Below, in pieces: positions 29,606 through 38,180 of a stretch of DNA of 64,000 nucleotides (positions are counted from its first letter, which is position 1; every line of letters begins with the position of its first letter). Below the pieces are notes generated by a model. That model did no database searches. It was given only the letters and a program-made list of their open reading frames with translations, and was not told where the DNA came from. This DNA comes from Brevibacterium sp. XM4083 (GTDB lineage Bacteria; Actinomycetota; Actinomycetes; Actinomycetales; Brevibacteriaceae), in assembly GCF_006489205.2 (NCBI RefSeq), contig NZ_VFYR02000006.1, positions 107,226-171,225 of the forward strand, in the 5' to 3' direction. Made by a program: the position numbers and the translations under genes.

Positions 29606-30715
29606 ATGGGCGTTATGGCCGTTCCCGAATCGACTCGTCCGCCCCACCGCAGCGCTGCCCCTCTTCCGCGACGGCGACTGTCGGCCCGTCCGACTCGGCG
29701 TCCGTCTGCGCGTCCGCCTCGGCGACGCAGAGCCGGTCCCCTGCCGAGCAGGCCGCTGCGGTGGATCAGCGTCCTCGTCACCGCGGTTCTCGTCGCCCTC
29801 GGCGGCGTGGGCGCAGCTGACGCCTCCCCGCAGGCTTCCCGAGCCGCGGGCACCATCTGGGTCACGCCGGTACCGGCGATGGAGATCGTCACCGCCTTCG
29901 ATCCGCCGCGGGAGACATGGCTGGCCGGGCACAGAGGCATCGACGTCCGGGCCGTACCCGACGAACCCGTGCGCGCCCCGACCGCGGGCACCATTCGCTT
30001 CCGCGGCTCGGTGGCGGGCACCGAGACGATGAGCATCACGACGGAGTCCGGTCACGTCGTCTCCTTCCAACCGGCGCGTTCGGATGCCTCCGTCGGCGAC
30101 CGCTTCGCAGCTGGTGAGCAGATCGGCACGGTCTCGACGGGCGCGCACTGCCAGGAGTCCTGCCTCCACATCGGCGTCTGGCCTAAGGACAGCGACCGGG
30201 CGTATGTCGATCCGGCGCCGTTCTTCGGTCAGGATGCGTCCCTCCTGCTGCCGCTCGCACGCAAGCCGGCCGAAGAGCCGGCCGGCGATGACACGGATTC
30301 GGGTGCGGGCGGGTGGGGCGGACACCGGAATGGGCGCATTCCCGCCTCGGCGCTGTGCCCGCTCACCACCGCCCCCGGGCACATGCTCCGATGCGATGCG
30401 CAGGCCGCATTCGACCGCCTCTCCCACGCGTACTCCGCGCGGTTCGGCAGGCCGATCTCGGTCACCGACTCCTACCGGGACTACGACACCCAGGTCATCC
30501 TCAAACGGCGTAAGGGAAGGCTCGCGGCGACGCCGGGGACGTCGAACCACGGGTGGGCGCTCGCGATGGACCTCGGGGGCGGCATCAACTCATTCGGCAG
30601 TGCCGAGCATCAGTGGATGCGGGCGAACGCTCCGACGTTCGGATGGGTGCATCCGTCGTGGGCACGGCAGGGAGGGTCCCTGCCCGAGGCATGGCACTGG
30701 GAGTTCAGGAAGTGA
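29606..30715 (+). CDS. secreted M23-like / M15 (VanY-type) peptidase fusion
   Basis: 369-residue exported protein. A long Arg/Pro-rich N-terminus (about 1-50) precedes a membrane segment (about 52-72). An M23-like domain follows (HRGIDVRAVPDEPVRAP near 110, and CLHIGVW near 190), then a D,D-carboxypeptidase domain of the VanY type (SYRDYDTQVILK, SNHGWALAMDL, and EAWHWEF at the end, which supply the His, Asp, Glu and His residues). Two peptidoglycan-cleaving folds in one chain is unusual. The M23 part may be degenerate and serve in binding. No strong ribosome-binding site is seen; a second ATG lies 3 codons on. Confidence 0.8.
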   Translation: MGVMAVPESTRPPHRSAAPLPRRRLSARPTRRPSARPPRRRRAGPLPSRPLRWISVLVTAVLVALGGVGAADASPQASRAAGTIWVTPVPAMEIVTAFDPPRETWLAGHRGIDVRAVPDEPVRAPTAGTIRFRGSVAGTETMSITTESGHVVSFQPARSDASVGDRFAAGEQIGTVSTGAHCQESCLHIGVWPKDSDRAYVDPAPFFGQDASLLLPLARKPAEEPAGDDTDSGAGGWGGHRNGRIPASALCPLTTAPGHMLRCDAQAAFDRLSHAYSARFGRPISVTDSYRDYDTQVILKRRKGRLAATPGTSNHGWALAMDLGGGINSFGSAEHQWMRANAPTFGWVHPSWARQGGSLPEAWHWEFRK

Positions 30716-30741
30716 GCGCGTGCCGGACGTGAGCGAGTCGC

Positions 30742-31866
30742 TCAGGCCCGCGGGTGGGCCTGCCGGTAGGTCTCCTGCAGGCGCTGCATCGACACATGGG
30801 TGTAGATCTGCGTGCTGCTCAGCGTCGAATGCCCGAGCAGCTCCTGGATCTGGCGCAGATCGGCACCGTTGTCGAGCATGTGCGTGGCAGCCGAGTGGCG
30901 GAGACCGTGCGGTCCGATGTCGGGGGCGTCGGGGTTGTTCGCGCCGTAGCGGTGGACGAGCTCGCGGACCTGGCGGGCGCCGATTCGGCCTCCACGCAGG
31001 CCGAGGAAGAGCGCGTCACCGCTCCTGTCGGTGGCGAAGCGCTCCCGCAGTCTCAGCCAGATCGCGAGGGCATCGCGTGCCGGGCCGCCGAAGGGCACCC
31101 GGCGCTCCTTGTCGCCCTTGCCGAGCACGGTGATCATCGACCGCTGGTGGTCGACGTCGCTGCGGTCGAGGCCGCAGAGTTCGGATACGCGCACGGCCGT
31201 CGCATAGAGCATCTCGAGAATGGCTGCGTCCCGGGCGAGCAGCGCCTGAGCGTCATCGTCAGACTCTGCGGCCTCATCCTGTTGGGAGTCCGCCCCCGCT
31301 CCCCTGCTCGCTGTCGCTCCGGCCCCCTCACGCGCGCGGTCCGACCCGGCTCCTCCCCGCCGATTGCCTCCGTCACCACTGCGTCCTGCCGAGACGAGGG
31401 CGGCCGCCTGCTGGGGTTTGAGCACGGTGGGCAGCCGTGAGTCCTTCTTCGGGGTGCGCAGACGCGCGGCCGGGTTGGACGGCAGTCCGTGGGTGCTCAC
31501 GCAGTAGGAGAAGAACGATTTGATCGCCGCGATCTTGCGCGCCACCGTCGACTTCGCCGCTCCCGCATCGTCGAGGGCGATGAGCCACGACCGCAGATCG
31601 TCGAGGCTGATGTCGGACACGGCGATCCCACGTCCGGACCCCACTGACCCAGCGCCACCCGCCTCGTCGGTCTTCCGTGACCGGTCGGTCTCCCGTGACT
31701 GTTCGGGGGTCCGGGTTGCGCGTCGCCCCGGCAGATGGGCGGCGTGCGCGAAGAAGTCGCTTACATCACCGACGTAGGCGCGGCGGGTATGGGCGGAGAC
31801 GTCACGCGCGCGCAGGTGGTCGGCGTAGTCGTCGACCACCTCGGGGAAGCGAGGCGATGAGGTCAC
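30742..31866 (-). CDS. xerC: tyrosine recombinase XerC
   Basis: Site-specific recombinase that resolves chromosome dimers at dif. The 374-residue protein has the SAM-like N-terminal core-binding domain and the catalytic residues in [11 protein letters not shown] (Arg), [11 protein letters not shown] (Lys), [12 protein letters not shown] (His/Arg), LGHSTLSST (His) and IYTHV (nucleophilic Tyr). Two insertions rich in Gly/Ser/Arg/Asp (about 45-70 and 170-225) make it about 70 residues longer than usual. Adjacent to dprA, as in many actinobacteria. Confidence 0.92.
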   Translation of the reverse strand: MTSSPRFPEVVDDYADHLRARDVSAHTRRAYVGDVSDFFAHAAHLPGRRATRTPEQSRETDRSRKTDEAGGAGSVGSGRGIAVSDISLDDLRSWLIALDDAGAAKSTVARKIAAIKSFFSYCVSTHGLPSNPAARLRTPKKDSRLPTVLKPQQAAALVSAGRSGDGGNRRGGAGSDRAREGAGATASRGAGADSQQDEAAESDDDAQALLARDAAILEMLYATAVRVSELCGLDRSDVDHQRSMITVLGKGDKERRVPFGGPARDALAIWLRLRERFATDRSGDALFLGLRGGRIGARQVRELVHRYGANNPDAPDIGPHGLRHSAATHMLDNGADLRQIQELLGHSTLSSTQIYTHVSMQRLQETYRQAHPRA

Positions 31867-31883
31867 GCTTCAAGCGTACTCGT

Positions 31884-33110
31884 TCAGCGCCGGCGCAGCT
31901 TCTTCCACCCGGGCCCGTCGCGTTCGCTCAGTCCCTCGATCTCGAGGAGGGCGAGCGCCGAGAGCGCATCGGCCACCGTCAGGCCCGCTCTGGCCGCAAG
32001 CGTGCCGACATCGAGGGCTTTCGTCGCCGAGAGCGCGTTGAGGCAGATCCGCTCCCGTTCGCCGAGGTCGTCGACCCGGTCATCGCGGCCGCCCGCTCCA
32101 GAACCCCCACCAGCTCGAGAGGAATCCCCGGCTGCACTGCCGCCGAGGTCGCCCAACGGCAGCTCCTCGGGCCGGACGAGGTCGAGGACGTCGGGGGCGC
32201 CGGTGACGAGGTCGGCTTCCCTCAGACGGATGAGCCGGTTCGTTCCGGCCGATGACGCCGAGTACACCGACCCGGGGTAGGCGGCGACGACGCGGGAGAG
32301 TTCGAGCGCGTGCCTGGCGGTGTTGAGCGCCCCGCTGCGCCACCCGGCCTCGACGACGACCGTGGCAAGCGCCGAGGCGGCGATGAGGCGGTTGCGCAGG
32401 AGGAACCGGTGGCGCATCGGAGTCATCCCGGGTGCGGTCTCGGAGACGAGGAGACCGTGCTCGAGCACCTGTGCGAAGAGGTCCGAGTTCGCCGCGGGAT
32501 AGAACCGGTCGACTCCCCCGGCCATGAATGCGACCGTCGTGCCCTCCCGGGCGAGCGCCGCACGGTGAGCGGCCGCGTCGATGCCGAAGGCTCCCCCGGA
32601 GACGACGGTGTACCCGTCGGCGGCGAGATCCCAGGCAAGGTCGGAGGCGCACTTCGTCCCATAGCCGCTCGCCGCCCGCGCCCCGACGACGGCGACCGCC
32701 TGCGCAAGCGCCTCGCGCAGGGTCGCCGACCCACGCACCCACAGTCCCAAGGGCGCTGCGGGACCGAGTTCGTCGATGGCGGTCGGCCATTCGTCGTCGG
32801 TGGGGATGACGAGACGTCCGCCGAGGCGGGCCATGCCCTCAAGGTCGTGTTCGCCGTCGGCGTCGGCGGCGCGCACTGCCCACCGGGCGAGCGCCTCGGG
32901 GAGTCTCCCCTGACCGGTGATGTCCCCGAGCTCGGCGGAGAGCCGTCCGACGACCTCGTCGACCGCGACCGCCCCGGAGGAGATCGCCCGGATGAGTTTG
33001 ACCGCGGTCACGGGGCCCGCGGCATCGACGAGGGCCTTGAGCAGGCCGTCACCGGGTTCGCCGATCCGCAGGAGTGCTGCGACGGCGATGCGCTGCGGGG
33101 TCACGTCCAT
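31884..33110 (-). CDS. dprA: DNA-processing protein DprA (chromosomal copy)
   Basis: Loads RecA on incoming single-stranded DNA in transformation. The 408-residue product has the Rossmann core with VVGARAASGYGTKCASDLAW, VVSGGAFGIDAAAHRAAL and TVAFMAGGVDRFYPAAN, and a C-terminal winged-helix region (about 340-408) after a Ser/Gly/Asp linker. The start at 33,110 (or the ATG one codon earlier) overlaps the comM stop, with AGGAGA before it, so comM and dprA were one transcription unit before comM was broken. Confidence 0.92.
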   Translation of the reverse strand: MDVTPQRIAVAALLRIGEPGDGLLKALVDAAGPVTAVKLIRAISSGAVAVDEVVGRLSAELGDITGQGRLPEALARWAVRAADADGEHDLEGMARLGGRLVIPTDDEWPTAIDELGPAAPLGLWVRGSATLREALAQAVAVVGARAASGYGTKCASDLAWDLAADGYTVVSGGAFGIDAAAHRAALAREGTTVAFMAGGVDRFYPAANSDLFAQVLEHGLLVSETAPGMTPMRHRFLLRNRLIAASALATVVVEAGWRSGALNTARHALELSRVVAAYPGSVYSASSAGTNRLIRLREADLVTGAPDVLDLVRPEELPLGDLGGSAAGDSSRAGGGSGAGGRDDRVDDLGERERICLNALSATKALDVGTLAARAGLTVADALSALALLEIEGLSERDGPGWKKLRRR

Positions 33111-33742
33111 CATGTCTCCTGGGTCCGCAGCGCGAGGGCCGCAGCGATCCGGTCGGCGTCGGGAGCCTCTGCCCCGGCGAGGTCGGTCAGGGTCGTGGCG
33201 ACCCGGAGCACTCGGTCGTAGCCGCGCATCGTGATCCTCCCCGTCTCGAGCGCGCGGTCGAGGCTGCGCAGAGCTGCCGGTCGCATCCCGAAGTGGTCGC
33301 GCAGCCACGGCCCCGGTGCCATCGCATTGAGCGACCAGTCGCAGTTCGCATACCGATCCGCCTGCGCGCGCCTCGCGTGCTCGACCCGCGCCGCCACACC
33401 GGCGCTCGACTCCTGCTCCCCGCCGAGACGCAGGTCGGCCGGAGTGACGGGGTAGAGCTCGAGCTGGAGGTCGACACGATCGAGGAGAGGCCCGGAGAGG
33501 CGATTGCTGTACCGGCGTCTGTCCATCGGCGTGCAGTTGCACACCGTGTTCGCGCCCGCCTGCATGCCCGCCCCGCACGGGCACGGGTTCGCGGCCATGA
33601 CGAGCTGGAACGATGCCGGCAGCACCATTGACCCCCAGGCCCGGTGGATGTGGACCTGACGGGCCTCGAGCGGCTGCCGCAGCGCTTCGAGCACGTCCCG
33701 GGAGAACTCCGGCGCCTCGTCGAGGAATGGAAAGTACACCCC
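33110..33742 (-). pseudogene. comM: ComM/YifB Mg-chelatase-like ATPase, 3' fragment
   Basis: Only about 210 C-terminal codons of a normally ~510-residue protein remain. The fragment opens at the Walker B region (FLDEAPEFSRDVLEALRQPLE) and keeps FQLVMAANPCPCG, the four-Cys region and DRRRYSNRLSGPLLDRVDL. Walker A and the whole N-terminal domain are missing. In frame, a TAG stop lies a few codons upstream of the homology break (about 33,742), and the DNA beyond is unrelated accessory sequence. The N-terminal half is not in the window. Loss of ComM would impair natural transformation. Confidence 0.88.
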
Positions 33743-33953
33743 GGTGGGTTCAGAAGCTTCAGTCTACCTCCCGGCGTCCGCCTCTGACGGCTGTTCGTCC
33801 ACCACGCTCGCAGCTGGCGCTGGCACGCTCGCAATGAGTCCACAAAAGGTCAAGGTGGGGTAAATGGTGTGCCAATAGCGCATGCCTTCTGTCACAATGG
33901 ACGCACGGAGTACAGGAGCTCTGCCGTGTCGGCGGACCGATCACGGGAGACAG
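33743..33953. other. island boundary and SIR2 upstream region
   Basis: About 210 bp between the comM break and the SIR2 start. The first 45 bp read on the plus strand as GGFRSFSLPPGVRL followed by a stop. Its DNA shares CCGGTGGGTTCAGA with the end of the ISL3 transposase gene at 39,580, so it may be a scrap of an ISL3 transposase C-terminus. The remainder must contain the SIR2-HerA promoter, but I see no clear -35/-10 pair. GC content falls sharply from here. Confidence 0.4.
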
Positions 33954-35006
33954 ATGGACTTGGACCAAGAGCAGATCTACTCCGATGTGCAGAGCCTCTT
34001 CCGTCGAGGCCTGGTCATAATCGTTGGGTCAGGCGCATCTTCGGCAATGGGACTCCCTGGAATGGCTGCTCTCGCGAAACACCTTCGAACAAGCATTCCG
34101 GACGAAATAGCCTCACAGTCTTTAAAATGCTTGCCGCAGTGGACAACAATTTCGGAGTCCCTCGAAAAAGGCGCTGGCCTCGAAGAAGCACTCGCTAACG
34201 GCGTTGCTTCGGACGATCTGGCTGAACTTATTGCCGCCCAGATAGCCGTTTGCATATCGGGCCAAGAGGTACGTGCCATCACCGAAATTCTGAGCGAGTC
34301 CGAAGTGCCAGCGTTCAGCAGGTTGTTTCAGCACATCCTAAGAACAACCAATCACGTAGATGTAATCACGACGAACTATGACCGACTACTAGAGGTCCAG
34401 GCCGCTCGCGTTGGCATCGCCGTAGATTCGATGTTCCATGGGCATACTGTTGGACGGTTTGATCCGGAACAGAGCGGCAAGGCAATGCAACGGCCAGATA
34501 ACCAACCCGGAAAACGGCGGGCAACCACAGTTCGAACGGTTCCTCACGTTCGCCTATCGAAACCCCACGGAAGCCTCGACTGGTTTACCTATAACGACGA
34601 GCATTTTCGAAGCGATCTGCCGATTCCTGGTGCTCGGCGCATCGTTGCACCCGGGGGCAACAAGTATCGCCAAGGATACGACGTACCGTTCGATCAACAG
34701 CGCGAACGAGCCAACACAGCTATCGACTCAGCTGCCGCCCTACTTTTCGTGGGATATGGGTTCAATGACGATCACTTGCAGACACACGTTCGAGAGCAAA
34801 TTCGCAGGGTGCCCTCGCTAATCCTGAGTCGCACCTTCACTGAAAATGCACGAGAGTATCTCTCCACGAGTCCCACGGCGCTGGGCGTAGAAGCCGATAG
34901 CTCCAACGACGCATACGCACACGTTTTGAAAGGGGACGCTGAGACTGTGCTCAACCGCCCCATCTGGAACTTAAATAATCTCGTAGAGGAAGTGTTGGGA
35001 AAATGA
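33954..35006 (+). CDS. SIR2-family NAD-binding effector of a SIR2-HerA defence system
   Basis: 350-residue protein with the sirtuin-like fold used by phage-defence NADases. Motifs: VIIVGSGASSAMGLPG (about 20-35), VITTNYDRLLE (about 137-147), SKPHGSLDWF (about 200), and LLFVGYGFNDDHL near 265. The TTNYD and GFNDDH blocks match SIR2_2-type effectors rather than protein deacetylases. The ATG at 33,954 follows GGGAGACAG and gives the usual N-terminus. Its stop overlaps the herA start (ATGA). In studied SIR2-HerA systems infection triggers NAD+ depletion and abortive infection; that role is inferred here. Confidence 0.85.
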   Translation: MDLDQEQIYSDVQSLFRRGLVIIVGSGASSAMGLPGMAALAKHLRTSIPDEIASQSLKCLPQWTTISESLEKGAGLEEALANGVASDDLAELIAAQIAVCISGQEVRAITEILSESEVPAFSRLFQHILRTTNHVDVITTNYDRLLEVQAARVGIAVDSMFHGHTVGRFDPEQSGKAMQRPDNQPGKRRATTVRTVPHVRLSKPHGSLDWFTYNDEHFRSDLPIPGARRIVAPGGNKYRQGYDVPFDQQRERANTAIDSAAALLFVGYGFNDDHLQTHVREQIRRVPSLILSRTFTENAREYLSTSPTALGVEADSSNDAYAHVLKGDAETVLNRPIWNLNNLVEEVLGK

Positions 35007-36739
35007 ACGATACGAACGTCCTTGAGTTTCCGCTTAACTTCGCGCTAGGAAGAGTGTTCAGGGTTGACACCGCTAGCGTATGGGCTGAGGCAACCGACCA
35101 CGATCGTCTTACTCGGGTGGGAGTCGGAAGTCTAATTGCCTTCCAAGGATCGAATTCATCAGAGTACCTCGTTGGCATGCTTGATCGAGTAACACGTGAT
35201 CTCCAAGAAGAGGCGCTCCTAGATAATCTTGACGACGACGATGATGTTGTCCCGGTAGAAGCGCGTCAACGCGACCTTCTGCGCGTCGTACTTCTCGGCA
35301 CTTATAGAGAGGTGGACGGAACAAGGCGCAATACATTCAAGCGAGGCGCTGATAGCTATCCGCTCGTTGAATCTCCCTGCTGGGTCATCGATGGCTCGAA
35401 CCTGCAAAGGCTGATGGGCCTACTTACCCAACAGCTAGATTCGGAAAAACAACTTCAGCTCGGCACATTTGTCGCTGATTCCTCAGCGAGGGCTGTGGCA
35501 GATGGCGATCGTCTCTTCCAACGCCACGCCGCTCTTCTCGGAAGTACGGGCTCGGGAAAGAGCTGGTCAGTTGCTCTTATTCTCGAAAGAGCCAAAGCGT
35601 TGGCGTTCCCAAACCTAATCGTCTTTGACATGCATGGCGAGTATACGCCGCTCACCGAAGGGCCAGACCCTATCGCCGAAGGTTTTCGCATTGCAGGACC
35701 GGGTGACCGCGAGTCCGAAACTCGTTTACTGCACCTACCCTGGTGGCTCCTAAATCAAGAGGAAATGCAAGCGCTCCTGCTTGACCGTTCTGAAACTAAT
35801 GCGCCTAACCAAGCCGCACGACTGACCCATCACGTACGCGAGCTCAAGCTAGAGCATTTGGTGGCCGCAGGAAAGGATGAGGTCGCTGGACGATTTACTG
35901 TCGACAGCCCCATTCCATTCAGTCTTACAGAACTCATCGCTCGGCTCGAACATGACGACACTGAGATGGTGCCCGGCGCACGCACCGAGAAAGCAGGCCC
36001 CTTTAACGGTCGACTGACGAGGTTCGTCGCCCGGCTCAAGGCTCGCGCCGAGGACCGTAGGTACAGCTTTATGTTCGGGCCGCCCGAGGAGGCCGTCGGA
36101 TATGAATGGCTTCACAGCCTTGCCAAAGATCTACTTGGCACGAAACAGGGCATCAAGGTTATTGATTTCAGCGAGGTCCCCAGCGACATCCTTCCGATAG
36201 TTGTTGGGGTTCTTGCGCGGGTGCTTTACGAAGTTCATTTCTGGACTGACGAAGAAAAGCGGACTCCAATCACATTCGTCTGCGACGAGGCTCACCTGTA
36301 TCTTCCTTCTAGTGTCGCAGATGTCGCCGAAGCCCGGGCACTTGACTCGTTTGAGCGCATAGCCAAGGAGGGTCGTAAGTATGGGATTTCATTGTTGGTG
36401 GTGAGCCAGCGGCCTTCCGATGTCAGCAGAACTGTGCTGTCGCAGTGCAACAATTTCATCGCGCTGCGATTGACAAATGACCAGGACCAGGCGGTAGTCA
36501 GGCGTCTTATGCCAGACAGCATGGAAGGAATTGCTGCGGCCTTGCCCTTGCTCGATGTCGGAGAAGCCCTGGTTCTTGGGGATGCGCTCGTCCTTCCGAC
36601 TCGTATTCGTCTTGACGTCCCGTCAGTCAAACCCAGTAGTTCTACGAAGAATTTTTGGACTGAATGGAACGAGTCTGAGGTCCAAGAGGCTGACCTCGTT
36701 GCTGCAGTAGAGGCAATGCGGATGCAGTCGCGGCCCTAA
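35003..36739 (+). CDS. HerA-type ATPase of a SIR2-HerA defence system
   Basis: 578-residue hexameric-type ATPase. The N-terminus is a HAS-barrel-like domain (about 1-140), then Walker A LLGSTGSGKSWS (about 180), an intervening helical region, Walker B TFVCDEAHLYLP (about 424) and sensor-like VVSQRPSDVS (about 470). This is the HerA/FtsK superfamily architecture. Translationally coupled to the SIR2 gene by a 4-bp overlap. GC content and codon use are lower in GC than the chromosome to the left, consistent with transfer. Confidence 0.88.
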   Translation: MNDTNVLEFPLNFALGRVFRVDTASVWAEATDHDRLTRVGVGSLIAFQGSNSSEYLVGMLDRVTRDLQEEALLDNLDDDDDVVPVEARQRDLLRVVLLGTYREVDGTRRNTFKRGADSYPLVESPCWVIDGSNLQRLMGLLTQQLDSEKQLQLGTFVADSSARAVADGDRLFQRHAALLGSTGSGKSWSVALILERAKALAFPNLIVFDMHGEYTPLTEGPDPIAEGFRIAGPGDRESETRLLHLPWWLLNQEEMQALLLDRSETNAPNQAARLTHHVRELKLEHLVAAGKDEVAGRFTVDSPIPFSLTELIARLEHDDTEMVPGARTEKAGPFNGRLTRFVARLKARAEDRRYSFMFGPPEEAVGYEWLHSLAKDLLGTKQGIKVIDFSEVPSDILPIVVGVLARVLYEVHFWTDEEKRTPITFVCDEAHLYLPSSVADVAEARALDSFERIAKEGRKYGISLLVVSQRPSDVSRTVLSQCNNFIALRLTNDQDQAVVRRLMPDSMEGIAAALPLLDVGEALVLGDALVLPTRIRLDVPSVKPSSSTKNFWTEWNESEVQEADLVAAVEAMRMQSRP

Positions 36740-36849
36740 TTGGAACACGGGGGCGGGATCTTCCTACTGCATCACAGGACCGCGGATACTCTGACTCTCA
36801 CACCCTATCGGCCCATTCGCACCATTACCTTCGGTTGGGAAGGAATAAC

Positions 36850-36906
36850 ATGATCGACCGACTTCAGCTACCTTCTTTCTTGCGCGCACCCTGCAAACGG
36901 AGGTAG
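36850..36906 (+). CDS. possible 18-codon leader peptide before the deaminase gene
   Basis: ATG at 36,850 is preceded by GGGAAGGAAT and opens an 18-residue frame (MIDRLQLPSFLRAPCKRR) that stops at 36,904-36,906. Its last codons contain the GGAGG that serves the deaminase start at 36,913. Translation of the short frame would therefore pass over the deaminase ribosome-binding site. It could be a coupling or attenuation leader; chance is also possible in a 170-bp gap. Confidence 0.35.
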   Translation: MIDRLQLPSFLRAPCKRR

Positions 36907-36912
36907 CGAGAA

Positions 36913-37776
36913 GTGGACCCAATGCCTGCATCCGCTGTCAGCGAAGCCGATCGTGTCCACGCAGCGAAGGCTATCGAAGAAGCACTAAAGTCTCGCGACA
37001 ATGCCCGTGTGGGAGCTGTCATCGCGCGAGGGGAAACAATCCTCGCGACGGGCTACAAGGGCGAAGTGGACAAACTCCATGCAGAGCAGATTGCGCTACT
37101 CAAGGCGGAAACGCAGGGCGTTGATGTCAAAGAGGCGACCCTCTACACGACTATGGAGCCGTGCGCGAACTCACGTACCTCACGAGTCGCTTGCGCAGAG
37201 CTGGTTGCCCAGGCAGGGATTGCCGAAGTCCATATCGGCGAATATGACCCGAACCCTCAGGTCTATAGGCTTGGCTGGAAGCACCTTCGCGACCACGGAG
37301 TAAGGTTGCGGGACTTCCCAGCAGATCTCAGAAACCAAGCTCACGAAGCGGGTGCAGACTTCACGAGAGTGTTTACTAGCGGTTTCGGCATGAGCGCAGG
37401 TGCGAAGTTCGACTTCACTCAGAACGGCGGGCGATTCACCATCGGAGTTGACGATGTAGAAGGCTCACCTATCTGGGAAACGAGGTGGACGAACTGTGGC
37501 GCAAGGGCGATCTACCTGAACGGCGGACACCCTGGCATTGTCGCCCATGCCCGGTATGCCGAGCATTTTGAAGAGGTCGACGACCCTGATGCTCTCGACT
37601 TCGGAGACCACTCTCCGAAAATTGGCATTGGTGAGATCGGTGTAGTGCGTAACGAATACGGTCATGTGCTTTGCAAGGTCACGGCTATCGAGCCCACATT
37701 GGACTATGGCGGTAACGGCCATGTATCGGTCACCGTCAAATGGCAAATTCGCTTGCGCGATTCGTCCGGCCTCTAG
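36913..37776 (+). CDS. cytidine/RibD-type deaminase with unrecognised C-terminal domain
   Basis: 287 residues. The N-terminal half (about 8-150) is a zinc deaminase fold: KLHAEQIALL gives the His-Ala-Glu motif (about 57-59), and TMEPCANSRTSRVACAELV gives the two Cys ligands (PC-x8-C), closest to the RibD/pyrimidine deaminase pattern. Residues about 155-287 are beta-rich (FDFTQNGGRFTIGVDDVEG, VSVTVKWQIRL) and match no domain I know. Starts with GTG nine bases after GGAGG; an ATG three codons on is possible. It directly follows SIR2-HerA on the same strand, so a defence role is plausible but unproved. Confidence 0.7.
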   Translation: MDPMPASAVSEADRVHAAKAIEEALKSRDNARVGAVIARGETILATGYKGEVDKLHAEQIALLKAETQGVDVKEATLYTTMEPCANSRTSRVACAELVAQAGIAEVHIGEYDPNPQVYRLGWKHLRDHGVRLRDFPADLRNQAHEAGADFTRVFTSGFGMSAGAKFDFTQNGGRFTIGVDDVEGSPIWETRWTNCGARAIYLNGGHPGIVAHARYAEHFEEVDDPDALDFGDHSPKIGIGEIGVVRNEYGHVLCKVTAIEPTLDYGGNGHVSVTVKWQIRLRDSSGL

Positions 37777-38084
37777 GCAGCAGACTGACTCCGAAACGGT
37801 TCTATGCTACCTATCTTGAGCGTTGGTTCGGAGCTTTAGGTGAATAGAGTCACGCAGTGACTGCTCGGGCTCTTGCCCCTATGGGAACTCCATCTCTGCC
37901 GTTCGTACGTCTGAACCTATCGGCTCCACCGTGAGCGTGCCGACGTGTTCCTACGCCAGAGCGCCAGCCGGAGAACGCCAGATCGGGCCGCTGCGGACGT
38001 CGCTGGGATGGGTTGCTTCCCATTGGACAGGTCCATGGTGTCAGCCGCGGTGCGCCAACTAGCCAGCCGTTACTTCTTGACGGA
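37777..38084. other. gene-free gap
   Basis: About 310 bp between the deaminase stop and the tail of the split membrane-protein gene. No frame with family similarity, no RNA gene and no strong terminator was seen. Short frames here run through it without recognisable motifs. Confidence 0.5.
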
Positions 38085-38180
38085 CTACTCACGCCGCGAA
38101 GCAGCTTGATCAAACGGTGAAGAGTCAGCTCGGCGTCGACGCTCCGCTTGCTCACAGAAGCGCTCGCGGATCAGTTTGGC
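38085..38180 (-). pseudogene. 3' tail of the membrane-protein gene split by ISL3
   Basis: Reading on the minus strand from the ISL3 target duplication, the frame gives AKLIRERFCEQAERRRRA and ends at TAG 38,087-38,085. Removing the IS and one copy of the 8-bp duplication joins it in frame to the 5' fragment at 39,624-39,898, giving a 120-residue protein. It is the missing charged C-terminus of that protein. Confidence 0.8.
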
